Shown here: positions 21,525-33,336 of the stretch, piece by piece
Layout: the number at the start of each line of letters is the position of its first letter
Numbering within the stretch: the stretch's first letter is position 1
NCBI GenBank assembly: GCA_003693705.1
Contig: RBZT01000635.1
Span: 1-64,000, forward strand
Direction of reading: 5' to 3'
Source of the DNA: Polymyxa betae
Lineage: Eukaryota; Endomyxa; Phytomyxea; Plasmodiophorida; Plasmodiophoridae
DNA: 64,000 nt
Translations under genes and position numbers: made by a program
Notes under the pieces: generated by a model
The model's database searches: none
The model's input: the letters and a program-made list of their open reading frames with translations, nothing else
What the model was told of the DNA's origin: nothing

Positions 21525-22538
21525 ATGTCCCTCAGTCCCTCTAAAGTGCAGTTATACACCTTTAGGTGCATCGCTGACAATCTGGTCATGGTCATCACAC
21601 GCCGTCGCACGAGACAGATGATGGCCGCGAAAACGGAGTGCTCCGGCGGCGAGGCGTCCCAGAATCAGAACCAGCAGGTCCTCCCGACCGTTGAGGAAGA
21701 GCCGTCTCCAATCTTGCCCGTATTGAAAGAAGAGGATGTCGTCAATATCGCCACGTTCTGCCCAAATCTGTCGTTCGCAGATCGGATCGGAGCTTGTCTT
21801 TCAGATGTGCACCGTCAGCTGGAGCGAATTGCAAGCCGTAGTGAGGCAGGAAGCGGCGAGCTGCGCGCCATTGGAGCGGTCGTTGACGCCGCTAACGTCA
21901 GCATGCGCCAGTCGGTCCAGGAAGACATGAACGACATCAAGCAGCTGGTAGCGGAGGTCAGGACCAATCAGCATTCAATTCGCGAAGAGATCAGCAGAAT
22001 TCGATTGGATATGAAATCGCAGAACACTCACGTTCTTATTGAAATCCGTGCGATGATCGAGGAGAGCGAGAAACGGCGTTGCCGAGATCTGGATCGGGCC
22101 TCGGATTCGATTGCCAGAATACGCGACGAGTTCCACGAACTTCTATGTGCACTGGATTCACGTGAAAATGAAGCTTCGCCGTCAAAACTGGAACGAGCTA
22201 AGAGGCCACTACGACACGAGCTGAAGCCGATAGCTAAGAAATCGAAGCAGACGGAAAGCGGCGGCAAACCGCTGCATAACAGCGTGTTTGTAATACAACC
22301 GCCTCCACCGAATGATGAGCTGATTCCTAAGGTGATACCTGTAAATGCTGAAATGCTGGCTACATTTTGTCCTCATCCGGCGACTCCATGTAAGTCTGGA
22401 TTCGAGGGTTACATTAGCTTCCAATTAATAATCAAACAGTTCCATGAGGGTTCTTGCCGACATGCTGGCCGGTGTTCGTCGCCGTATCAAGAAAACAACG
22501 GTTATTTAATACAGATACAGAATATCTACCACGAATAA
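21525..22538 (+). CDS. Coiled-coil protein with repeated TFCP motifs, unrecognised
   Basis: The likely start is the ATG at 21588 (MVITRRRTRQ); the frame is open from 21525. The N-terminal part is basic then acidic. The motif IATFCPN occurs near residue 77 and LATFCPHPATP near the end of the main exon, flanking a central helical region ('IGACLSDVHRQLERI', 'DIKQLVAEVRTNQHSIREEI') and a basic segment with 'KPIAKKSKQT' that looks like a nuclear localisation signal. The 3' end is unclear. An intron with donor near 22391 may lead to further exons reaching about 22716-22768, of which I cannot choose the frame. Confidence 0.5.
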   Translation: MSLSPSKVQLYTFRCIADNLVMVITRRRTRQMMAAKTECSGGEASQNQNQQVLPTVEEEPSPILPVLKEEDVVNIATFCPNLSFADRIGACLSDVHRQLERIASRSEAGSGELRAIGAVVDAANVSMRQSVQEDMNDIKQLVAEVRTNQHSIREEISRIRLDMKSQNTHVLIEIRAMIEESEKRRCRDLDRASDSIARIRDEFHELLCALDSRENEASPSKLERAKRPLRHELKPIAKKSKQTESGGKPLHNSVFVIQPPPPNDELIPKVIPVNAEMLATFCPHPATPCKSGFEGYISFQLIIKQFHEGSCRHAGRCSSPYQENNGYLIQIQNIYHE

Positions 22539-22891
22539 CGAATTCGGTTATAACAAATCTGACCCCGAAAGTGCTTCTGAGAATGACATATCCAAAGACG
22601 TTGAGAATATACAACGTCGGCGACCAAAAAACTCTAACCTTGACCCGTCAAAATCACGGAGCGTTGAGAGTCTTCAGAAGCGAGGACGAAACCACCATCA
22701 GCAGCAAAAGAAATAGCAAGGGACCACATGGTCACCTAAAACTGAACAGCGACACAAGAACATCATGATAGACAAGAGATCAGAATGAGCAATGTTATGT
22801 TGAAAGGCAGCGTCTCTGTAACAGCGACAGACGCAGCCAGATGGGGTCAAGGGGCCACCATCTTTAGTCGGACTTATCTCTTTATATCACC

Positions 22892-24412
22892 ATGATCCTG
22901 CTTGGCCGTCGTCATATCAACCTCGTCTCTAAGGTAGGCCAGCGTAGTACGTTCGGACGGTCCCGAGCTAATTCCTATGGGTAGAACTACTGGCGGGCAT
23001 TTGGTGCTGATGCCCAGACCGACCTGGTGGTGATCGGCGGTGGCCCTGGAGGCTATGTAGCTGCAATCAAGGCGGCCCAGCTGGGAATGAAGGTCACCTG
23101 TGTTGAATCCAGGGGGACGCTTGGTGGAACCTGCTTGAATGTCGGATGTATCCCTTCGAAAGCGCTCTTGAATTCATCGCATAAATTCCATGACGCCCAG
23201 CACGAGTTTGCTAAGCATGGTGTGGTGTTCGATGGCGTTCGCGTCGATTTCGACAAACTAATGCAAACCAAAGAGTCGGCTGTAAAGGGTCTTACGCAGG
23301 GCATTGAGGGTTTGTTCAAGAAGAACAAGGTCACCTATGTTAAGGGTTTCGCTTCCTTATCTGGACCTGATTCTGTAGAGGTTGCTTTGAATGATGGAGG
23401 AAAGCAGAAAATTTCCACCAAAAAAATTCTTCTGGCAACTGGTTCCGAGGTGACGCCTCTGTCTGGCATTGAAATTGATGAAGAAGTGATTGTGTCGTCA
23501 ACCGGCGCTCTATCCCTGAAACAAATTCCAAAGAGTCTTACAATCATTGGCGCTGGGGTTATTGGTCTCGAGCTCGGATCCGTCTATGCTCGCCTGGGTG
23601 CAGAAGTCACCGTTGTCGAATTCCTCAATCGTATTACCCCAGGCCTCGATAACGAAATTGCCAAGAACTTTCAGAGGATTTTGGAAAAGCAATCTTTCAA
23701 ATTCCGTCTTGGTCAGAAGGTGAAGAGCGCCAAGAAGGCTGATGGTGGCGTGAAAGTAGAGATTGAAAGTGTTTCTGATGGCAAAACCGATGAAATTGTT
23801 TCCGATACAGTTCTCGTTTCCATAGGACGCCGTCCATTCACGAAGGATCTCGGTTTGGAGAAACTCGGTATTAAGACCGATAAGAGAGGCTTTATCCCCG
23901 TCAATGAACAATGGCAGACGTCGGTTCCGAGCGTCTACGCTATCGGTGATTGTGTGCCTGGGCCTATGTTGGCTCACAAAGCTGAAGACGAAGGAATAGC
24001 TGTTGCTGAGCATTTAGCCGGTAAACATGGTCATATCAACTATGATGTTATTCCAAGTGTTATCTACACTCATCCCGAAGTCGCTTTTGTCGGGAAAACC
24101 GAAGAGCAGCTAAAAGAGGCCAAAGTTGAATACAACGTCGGAAAGTTCCCGTTGATGGCGAACAGCCGAGCTCGAACCAATATGGATTCTGAAGGCTTTA
24201 TCAAGATTCTGGCTGATAAGAAGACGGATCGGGTTTTGGGTGTCCATGTGATCGGATCGAACGCAGGAGAGATGATCGCTGAAGGCTGCCTAGCAATGGA
24301 ATACGGCGCCTCGTCTGAGGATATTGCTCGGGTTTGTCACGCGCATCCAACACTTTCGGAAGCGTTCCGAGAAGCTGCCATGAGCGCTTACGATAAGCCT
24401 ATCCATTTCTGA
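22892..24412 (+). CDS. DLD: Dihydrolipoamide dehydrogenase (E3)
   Basis: Two exons, 22892-22933 and 22985-24412, give 489 residues. The short exon 1 supplies a mitochondrial-type presequence ([14 protein letters not shown]). The mature part has the FAD-binding [10 protein letters not shown], the redox disulfide in [13 protein letters not shown], the NAD-binding [20 protein letters not shown], the second FAD motif [20 protein letters not shown] and the catalytic HAHPTLSE. E3 reoxidises lipoyl groups of pyruvate, 2-oxoglutarate and branched-chain dehydrogenases and of glycine cleavage. No key residue is missing. BCKDH E1-alpha lies 3 kb downstream on the same strand. Confidence 0.97.
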
Positions 24413-24469
24413 TCTTTCGTATATTGTTAAAATGAAATAAATACGTTCGATAGATTTATTCACACAATA

Positions 24470-26940
24470 TTACTTCCTGTTCTTGGAGAAATTTTCGAAA
24501 TATCGAACGGATTCAGGAGAGGTTCGAGGCCTTACTTCCCGGAGAGCGTCCTCGAAGTTTTGCTTAGTGATGCCGCGTAACTTACTCGTCAGTTCAAAGT
24601 CTTCCATCGCCTTCATTGCTGCTTCTTTACAAACAGCTCCAAGTTCTGCCCCAGAATAGCCATCACATTTTCTTGCAGCCTCCTCGATCTCAATAGGCTC
24701 GGCAACAGCATATTTTGCCCTGAAACGAAACTGTTAGTTACGATTGATATAATACGACAACGGCGATCGTACAAATGGATCTTCAAAATCTGAACACGAG
24801 CGTCATAATTGGGTAGCGTCACGTAGCATAGACGGTCAAGTCTCCCTGGCCGAAGAAGGGCAGGATCGAGCGAGCCAGGTCGATTCGTAGCAGCAACGAC
24901 GATCACAGATCCGTGTGATTCGATTCCGTCCAGTTCGATAAGAAGTTGACTAAGAACCCGATCGCCTACGCCAGATCCGCTACTGTCTCCGCCCATACCG
25001 GATCGAGCACATGCGATCGAATCAATTTCATCGAAAAAAACAATGGCAGGGGCGGCAGCTCTGGCCGTTGTGAAAACGTCGCGGAGGGCTTTCTCGCTGT
25101 CTCCTACCCATTTGGACAGCAATTCGGGGCCTTTGACAGCAATGAAGTTTAACGACGATTCTGTGGCAAGCGCTCTTGCCATCATCGTCTTTGAACAGCC
25201 TGGTGGACCATATAATAGTACACCTCGCGGAGGACGAATGCCAAGGCGTTCGAACGATTCCGGAAATTTCAGCGGCCACTCAACCACCTCCCTCAAGATC
25301 GACTTGGCTTCTTCTTGGCCGCCGATATCCTTCCAATAGACTTTAGGAACCTCCACGATATTCTCTCGCAGAGCCGAAGGTTTGACAACGTTAAGCGCTA
25401 ATCGGAGGTCCCTTCCCTCACAATGCGAGGAATGACGCCGAAGGGCGGCAATTGCTGCTTCTTGGACCAATGCACGAAGATCGGCACCAACGAAACCGTG
25501 TGCCACGTCTGCAACGAATCGAATATCCTCTTCAGTGATGCCATGATTTCCGAGAGAGTTTACAATAACCCGAAGGATGGACACGCGATTGGTTGGGTTT
25601 GGAGCCCCGATTAAAATTTCGCGACCAAATCTGCCGGGACGCCTCAAAGACGGATCGATGGAGCTTGGACGATTAGTGGCTCCCAAAATGAAAACCCGAG
25701 AGCTGTTGGAGAGGCTATCGAAAAATCTGGACAGGGTAGAAGCAATTCGAGCGCCCATTGCTGATTCTGCAGAGTCGGAAGACGCCATTGGGCAAAGGAT
25801 GTCAATTTCGTCCCTAAAAATTGCTCAGAGAAACAACCAGGTACATGTAAGCATACGAACAGGAATATTATCGAAGGCGCTTGAGCAACTGCCTTGCGAA
25901 AGACCTGCTGGAGATTGGCTTCTGAGACGCCAACAATGCCAGAAAGACAATCAGATCCGTCGACGGGAAAGAACGCCGCTCTCATAGCTTTCGCTAATTG
26001 TATTGCGATCAGGGTTTTGCCAGTCCCTGGAGGCCTACATCAAATCAGCAAACCAGCCCGTTCAACGAAATGAAAGGAAATATGTCACGATTCAGAAAAA
26101 AATATAAACAGTCTCATACCCATGAAGTAAGAGGCCTTTACAGGACACCGGAATCTTCATGTTTTCGAGCAGATCGGATCGATGCAAGCAGACCGTGGCG
26201 AAATCTCGAATCGATTTCAATTCGGATTCTAACCCACCAATACCCGCAAGCGCATCGTCGACATCGATCGAATCGAACAAGGGCTCCTGAGTGGAAATGA
26301 CAACCGCTGTACGAGATGTCAACCGATAGACGGCATCTGGCTTCGATGGGTCGCAAACGCGAAGTCGATACTGAAACGACTCTCCCATAGCTTCAATTCG
26401 TAGGACTTGACCATCGACGACATATAGCTCAGGAATCGTTTGATAAACGGCAGCAGATCGGACGGCCGAATCGCAATCGCCATCCAGAGGAATCAGCTGA
26501 ATAGAAAGTGCCAAGATCGGGGATGTCGGTAGCGGTTTAATCGTAGCTGTATGCAATCTCTCATCGCTGAGATAATAATCGGGGAGGTAAACATGAGGCT
26601 TCTTGACGACCGCCTGGCAGACCTGGCATGGGATATGCAGCGGTTCTAACATGCAGAGCCGCGGAAGCGAAAACTGTCTGCTTAGGACAACACATTGCGA
26701 TAACGACGACGCCATCGTTTTCCATTTTGCTGGCGCCTTTTCTAACGAGCTGATCGAATCCGCAACGATATGCTGCGCTTCTGGTTTTGCGTCCTGTTTT
26801 ATTTGCAACGACACCAAGGCCGGAATCGGGTTCAGCGGATCATCTTCTGCTGGCTGGTCATTGTTCATATCAGATACCTGGCAGGGAGCTGATAATGGGA
26901 ACGAAGCACGACTACGCCGTCTGCCTGTGTTCTTTCCCAT
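24470..26940 (-). CDS. AFG2: Double-AAA ATPase AFG2/SPATA5 (Drg1-type)
   Basis: Four or five exons. The N-terminal 230 residues form a Cdc48-like N-domain. After the intron at about 26042-26121, D1 has GPPGTGKT, then 'FLDEIDILCP' reached by an intron at about 25842. D1 ends with 'GATNRPSSIDPSLRRPGRF'. D2 has GPPGCSKT (the serine/cysteine variant typical of AFG2/SPATA5), VFFDEIDSIA and AATNRPGSLDPALLRPGRLD. The last exon runs 'KCDGYSGAELGAVCKEAAM' to the stop at 24470. The factor extracts Rlp24 and other shuttling factors from cytoplasmic pre-60S particles. Both Walker A and B sets look intact. Confidence 0.9.
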
Positions 26941-27463
26941 CTATCAGCTTCACTTCAAGGCGACAAAGCTGGAGCGCAACCTCGATGTAACGTAAGCCAG
27001 ATTCTGCGCAAACATCGAATCGATTCACCTTGAAAGTTTGGGAACTTTTCGAATCTGATTCTACGTAACTCTATTCCGTTGGTGGAAATGTTCTGTTTAA
27101 TAAAAAATGTGATAAACAACGCCAAGACAGTCTGAAAATCTCAGCTGGTTTCCGCCATCAAATAGGTATGATTCTTGTGAATCACGTAGTCTGCCTCATC
27201 CGATGCTTGCGATATTTTGTTCTGGTGCCTACAAAGTTATCTGCAATAGAACGGTAAATGCATTACCTATTTATCTCTCGAGGTCAAGCCCGTTTTGGAC
27301 TCAGTCTATCTATCCTGATTGTAACGCACTCTATGAATGAGATTGAGAGTCTTGATATTGCATACCTTGACGACTCGACCATTGCGGTAGACTATTAGAA
27401 GGTCGCGCCGTCTCCCCTTAGCTAAGTGCCGCCTCACATTGCACATTACTTAATGATCTTGCT
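26941..27463. other. Divergent intergenic region between AFG2 and BCKDHA
   Basis: Shared 5' flank of two divergently transcribed genes. AT-rich, no exon or RNA gene seen, and no clear core promoter motif. Confidence 0.5.
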
Positions 27464-29073
27464 ATGGTGTCAATGATCAGACACATCTCGGCGACAGCTG
27501 CGTTTGGCTTAAGACGAAATTGTCTTCAACGCTCAACCTGCAGGCGGCTTTCCGATTCAGCACAGTACTATCTCGGCGTGAAGAATGCCCCGTTCGCTAC
27601 GACTATGGAGTTCACAAGTACTAGCTGTACGATACCAACATACCGAGTCATCGATTCCAAAGGCAAGCTTATCGATAAGGACCATGTCGTCCAGGTTCGC
27701 GAGCAATTTGGTACATCTTATTATGTGATCTGATAATATCCAGCTGGATGACGAATTGCTCGTGGATCTATACAAAGGGATGGTGACATTACGAACAATG
27801 GACACCATTTTCTGTACGCCTGCCAAATCCGAAGCCCTAGCGTTTGCTGATTCTTCGTGCAGATGATATCCAGCGCCAAGGGAGGATCTCCTTTTATGTA
27901 CGAGTTCTACAGTTAGCTCCCAAAATCTGATGACAATTGGTAGATGACCAGCACTGGTGAAGAAGCGCTGCAGTTCGGATCAGCTTCAGCTCTGAACCCT
28001 GACGATATCGTCTATGGGCAATGTTCGTAATCCACCGGATTTATAGCTTTTTAGAAACCGCTTTTTTTTTCTAAAGTTAGCGTCTGGTCAAGTAATAATT
28101 TGTTGCTTTTTGAAAGTTGGGTTCTAAGAAACATCTCTGATGGTTTCGCTCAGATCGTGAGCCGGGTGTTATTATGTACAGAGGATACACATTGGACCAG
28201 TTCGCATCACAATGTTTCTCGGTCTTCGATGATCTCGGCAAAGGGCGTCAGATGCCGGTGCACTATGGTTCCCGAGACCTTCATTATCACACAATTTCAA
28301 GCCCGTTAACCACCCAGCTGCCCCAAGCCTCTGGCGCTGCCTATGCCATGAAGAGAGAGGACAAAGGTCGCTGTGTGATCTGTTATTTCGGCGACGGGGC
28401 GGCTTCCGAAGGCGATTTCCATCCCGCTATGAACTTCGCAGTGACCCGGGAATGCCCGGTGATCTTCTTCTGCCGTAATAACGGCTATGCAATTAGCACG
28501 CCCATCAGTGACCAATACGGGGGTGACGGGATCGCCCCGCGGGCTATCGGCTATGGAATGGAGGCGGTCCGTGTTGACGGCAATGATATCTTCGCCGTTT
28601 ATGAAGCGACCAAGGAGGCCAGGAAGCGTGCCGTTTCCGAGAATCGCCCGATTCTGATCGAGGCGATGTCGTACCGTCGTGGGCATCATTCCACGAGCGA
28701 TGATTCTACAGCGTAAGAGCTTTTGGTGATGTTGTAAGAAACGTTCATTCACCGACATCGTAGGTATCGACCGGCGGCTGAAATATCGCAATGGCAGTCA
28801 ATGGATGATCCGATAACCAGAACGCGGCAGTATCTGTTTTCTAAAGGTCTCTGGAGTGAAGAGCAGGACACCACTCATATGAAAGACGCACGTGATCGAG
28901 TTATAGCTGCAGTCAACACAGCTGAAAAGAAACCCAAACCATCGCTGTCAGAGATGTTCACCGATGTCTATGACGAGATGCCTCAACATCTTCAGGAACA
29001 ACAAGAACAGCTTCATGAACATCTCCGAAACCATTCTAACTCCTATAAGCTCGACCAATTCCATAAGGACTAA
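27464..29073 (+). CDS. BCKDHA: Branched-chain 2-oxoacid dehydrogenase E1-alpha
   Basis: Six or seven short-intron exons. The N-terminal region acts as a presequence ([14 protein letters not shown]). Joined exons read '[14 protein letters not shown]', '[13 protein letters not shown]', '[16 protein letters not shown]', '[17 protein letters not shown]', then '[24 protein letters not shown]'. The thiamine diphosphate site [17 protein letters not shown] and '[11 protein letters not shown]' follow, with the phosphorylation-loop region '[15 protein letters not shown]'. The last exon ends '[17 protein letters not shown]'. E1-alpha pairs with E1-beta to decarboxylate Val, Leu and Ile keto acids in the mitochondrial matrix. 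The serine of the kinase loop is kept. Confidence 0.95.
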
Positions 29074-29227
29074 TTCATGACGAACTGCACAGTATTCCTG
29101 TCTGAATAAAATGTATAAGCTGAATACTCACACCTACGAAAAGTTTATTTAGTTTTCTGAAAAATCTCATGTCGAATTCAATAATGCCGTCAGAGCGCCC
29201 AGCACGACCGCGACCGCACTCCGCTGA

Positions 29228-32156
29228 ATGTCAGACGATGTCAGGCTGGGCCAGATCGATCTGATCGACGACGATGACGACGACTGCGTCGTGCTGGCCG
29301 AGGACCCGTGCTCTCCTAGCAGCACGTCGCTGAGCTCTGGGGCGGCGGACGAGACCGGCGCCGTTACCGACGCCGACGCATTCGCCGAGATCGCCGCCGA
29401 GATTGCCGTCCCCGATCATGACTGTCTAACCGTTCTCTGCGACGGCATCTGCCCTGCCGACCTCATCGTCGCCTCAATCGTTGCAGCCGACACCCGCCCC
29501 AATGATCTCATCCTGATCTTCAACCTCTCATCCGCCTCCGATCTCTCCTCGAAGCTTTCCACAATGGAGCAGTACGTCCACGATCGACTCGCGCTTCTCA
29601 CACCGCCGCTCCCCATGACCAAAGTCAGCAGCGCTGTACCGGCCCTGGTCCGTCAGCGCCTTTACATCAGCGGTCACGTATTCTCGATGCCGTTGACGAC
29701 GGCGTCGCTGGATCTGATCCAGGGCGTGCTCCCGGCGCATCTCATCAAAGGCGTAATCATCCTCGAGGCGCACAAGGTCGTCCCCGGATCGCGCGAAGCC
29801 CTCGTCCTGCGTCTGATCCGGGACGGATGCCGCCGCCACCCGCATGGGGCGGTACGCCCGCCGTTCCTGAAACTGTTCACCGGCAATGCCGTCGTCCTGG
29901 ACAACGCGTACAACCGCCTGGAACGCGTTCTGATCAGTGCCGGAGTGTCGCAGGTCCATTTCTGGCCCCGATTCCGCGTCCGACTACGTCATGCCCTGGC
30001 GCGGACCCCGATCGACGACGTCACCGTCGAGCTGTCGCTGACGGACGCGCAGAAACAGATTCAGGCGGCCGTCCAGCAGGTCCTGCAGATCTGCGTTGAC
30101 GAAGCCGTCTCGTCCGCTAAGCGCTACCTGACCGATCTCGTACTGCCCCAGGACAACCTGCTGGCTGCGCAGCACGATATCCGTCTCCGATGTCTGTTAC
30201 GATCGAAATGGCATAATGTTGGACAGAAGACGCGGCAGCTGATCGCGGATATCGCTCTGTTAAGGAAGCTGTTCTCGCTGCTGGTTGCGACCGATGCCGT
30301 TTCGTTCTATCGGTTTCTGCGATCGGTTCAGGCGACGCCTCGCTCGCAGCACTCGCAATGGCTGCTGACGGCGCCCGCCGATCGTCTCTTCAAGCTCGCC
30401 AAACGTCGCGTCTACTCGGTCACGGCCGGGCCTCGTCTCGGCGTCCATCTGCAGCCGAATCCTAAATGGGCCATCGTTCGGCAGATTCTCGAAGAGATTC
30501 GTGCCGATGGCATTCCACGGCCTGGGCCAGTACTGCTGATCTGCGACGATGTGTCGTCGTGCGGTGCGTTACGTGAGCTGTTGCAGGTCGGCGCCGAGGC
30601 TTATCTCGAGAAGCGATGGTTTCAGTATCTGCATAGCTTACGCCTTGAACGGGTGGTCGATGAGGACGATGATGATGGCGGGAAGCGCAACGACGAGGTC
30701 GCCAAGGCGTTCGCTGCGAAACGTGTCGAGCAGCGCCTTCTTCGTAATGAATATCGCCGCCTCGTGGAGGTCAGGAAGGCGCGCCCTACAGAGGCGTTCG
30801 TCCAGACGACCTTATCGCAGTTCGGCGTCGTTTCTTCGACGGCGGCAAAGGCGGCGGCGCCGGCCAAGCGTGCCCGCAAGAAGGTCAAGTTCGTGAGGCC
30901 ACCGGCAGCAGCAGCAGCCCCGGCACCAACGCCGACGACCTCGTCATCGAAATCCAGCAGCGTCTCGCTGCGTGAGGCGCTGGCGGCCGTGCCGGCCGGT
31001 ACAACGCCGACTTTGTTGGAAGATGAAGATGATCTGCACGTGATGTTCTGGGCTTCTGGCAGCGATTTCATCCCGCTTAATATGATCAATGTGGGTAGCG
31101 CGTTTGTTGTTTGTCGAAGTTTTGAAAAAAGTTTTTCGTTTTATTTTATTTTGAAAAACTTTTTTCTTCATTTTGATGCTTTTGATAACGTGATTGCAGC
31201 CAATGTATGTGATCGTTTACGATAACGATGTGGGCGTCCTTCGGCAGCTGGAGATGGCGAAGTCGCGCTGCCCCTCGATTCTGCATCGCGTCTATACCGT
31301 CATGTACGAGGACTCGATCGAGGACGCCGTCCATCACGATCGCATTCGCCGCGAATGCAACGTCTTCGAATCGCTGGCGCAGCAGAAGGCCCGCATGGTC
31401 CTGCCGTCCAGCGCCGCCTCAACCGTGCTCCAGGCGCCCGCCGATCTCGGCAGCACGCGCAAGGGTGGCGGCGCCATTGCCGTCGTACCGGCCCCGCAGA
31501 TCATCGTCGATATCCGCGAATTCCGCAGCTCGTTGCCCGGGTCGTTGTACGAGGCCGGCGTCCGCATCGTGCCGGTCACGCTCGAGGTCGGCGATTACGT
31601 TCTGACGCCCGATATCTGCATTGAGAGGAAGAGCATCTCGGATCTGGTCGGGTCGCTGAACTCGGGTCGGCTGTTCTCACAGCTGACCGCCATGAAACGA
31701 TTCTATGTGCATCCGTTCCTGCTCATCGAATTCGATGCCGCCGATCCGTTCTCGTTCCAGGTCGAGCTTCACGGCTCGGTGAGCTCGGCGCAGATCTGCA
31801 CCAGACTCGCCATGATCTGTCTGGCGTTCCCCGAGATTCGAATCATCTGGAGTCGATCGTCGCAGGCGACCGCGTCGATGTTCCTGAAGCTGAAGAGCGG
31901 TCGGCCGCAGCCCGATGTGGGCAAGGCGGCCACGATCGCGAACGACGATGAAGGCGGCGATTCCGGGTCGTATGTGGCAACCGATATGCTGAGACGTCTG
32001 CCGGGCGTCTCGCCGTCGAATATTAATCAGTTGATGAAGTCGGTGACCTGCTTGGCGGATCTGGCCAAACTCGATAAAGCGACGTTGAGTCGTGCGTTGG
32101 GAGCCAGCCAAGCGACCAATCTGATGGAGTTCTTTCACAGCGATATGGCCTTATAA
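29228..32156 (+). CDS. ERCC4: XPF/ERCC4 structure-specific endonuclease (Rad1/Mei-9)
   Basis: Two exons, 29228-31090 and 31200-32156, joined at 'LNMIN/PMYVIVYD', give about 939 residues, near the human 916. The N-terminal part is the degenerate SF2 helicase-like region ('HLIKGVIILEAHKVVPGS', 'VSQVHFWPRFRV'). The nuclease domain has VDIREFRSSLP, then GDYVLTPDICIERKSISDL, which holds the ERKxxxD active site. A (HhH)2 domain closes the protein ('RRLPGVSPSNINQLM', 'ASQATNLMEFF'). With ERCC1 the enzyme cuts 5' of lesions in nucleotide excision and crosslink repair. The CDS is noticeably more GC-rich than its neighbours. Confidence 0.95.
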
Positions 32157-32552
32157 TATTCAATCGTCATATCTCCATACTCCATAATTCGTCATTACAA
32201 AATAATCATTGTAAGATTGTTTGAAAGTATTATAACGAGAAAGTTGTTGAAAAATTTCAAAATTTCACGACTTCCCAGCGCCCACTACGTGCTACAGCCG
32301 AGCGACAGCTCGAGGGCCGCGGCGATTCATGATGGCGTTGAAAGACAGCAGATGAGTCGCATGACGGCGGATGAGTCGGCGACCACCTTTTTCAATGCAT
32401 AGAGTAACCTGATTCATTTTGGAATCGGGAAAAGGAATCGGGTTTCTCTATTGTGGAACCGTATCAATACATCCTTCATTCCCCCGAAAATCCGTTGGCT
32501 CCCCGTTAGTCCCCGCGAGTCGATTGGTTATAATATTCAATAGTTTATAAGG
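32157..32552. other. Intergenic between convergent genes
   Basis: 3' flanks of ERCC4 and the TMEM220-like gene. No exon seen. A 61-codon open frame at 32217-32402 has no protein character. Confidence 0.5.
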
Positions 32553-33089
32553 TCAAGAACCGCCTGCTCGGAATCCCAGACCAACACAATGCTCAATGGT
32601 GTCTTCAGCAGACAGATAGAACTTAGGTATGGTGTATGCAGAGGCCACGATAGCAGCAGTCAATGCCACCATCGAATACGTCACCATCGATGGCAGCGAG
32701 ATCAGCAGCAGGTTCTGCAGAGCCCAGGCCAGGGCGATCGACGCCCCCGATCCCTCGCGACCCAGCTCCGTCTTCGGATCGAACTGCAGGCGACCCTCCA
32801 GCCATCGCTGCTGGGCCAGTGTGCCCCCAGCGACCAGGGCCAGCACGGTGAACAAGATCCGGGTCACGATCGGATCGGGGAGGAGGGCGGCGGTCAGGCA
32901 GGATGACGCCGCGAACCCGTACAACGACATCCAGAACCAGGAATCCGGATCGCTGCACGACGCCGGGTGTGGATCAGTACGACGGATGAGACGAACGAGG
33001 ACCAGACGCGGCTCTTACTTCATCTGGACGTAGGTGGCATAGGCGAAGAAGATCGCCATGAGCCCGTTCGACCAGCACCGAGCGCCCAT
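32553..33089 (-). CDS. TMEM220: TMEM220-like membrane protein
   Basis: Exon 1 starts at 33089 ('NGLMAIFFAYATYVQM') and is joined across an intron (gtaagag to gtgcag, about 32955-33022) to 'NDPDSWFWMSLYGFAAS'. The motif 'ATYVQxNDPD..W' followed by 'YG.AA' is the TMEM220 signature. Two or three further TM segments follow ('ILFTVLALVAGGTLA', 'MVALTAAIVASAYTI'). About 155 residues, the usual size. The biochemical function of the family is unknown. Confidence 0.75.
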
Positions 33090-33336
33090 CTTGGTCTGGA
33101 TCGACGACGACGGTTTCCCCATCGAATCCTGGGCCGGACGTAATATTGAAGTTACAGTGAATGACGAGCTGATTACGGGCTGGGCTGGGTTCGCACCAAA
33201 GCCAGAAACGGATGCGCCGGCGCTCCCAACCTGGATCTGGCGGATTTCTCGTCAGGCAATATGATGGATGAAAGTCTTATTAATTACACCGTGTATTAAA
33301 TTATAGCGATACTGGATCGGATGTTTGGGCAGATTG

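Noticed and set aside
33058-33264. Plus-strand 68-codon frame
   Set aside because: Overlaps the start of the TMEM220-like gene on the other strand and has no supporting signals.
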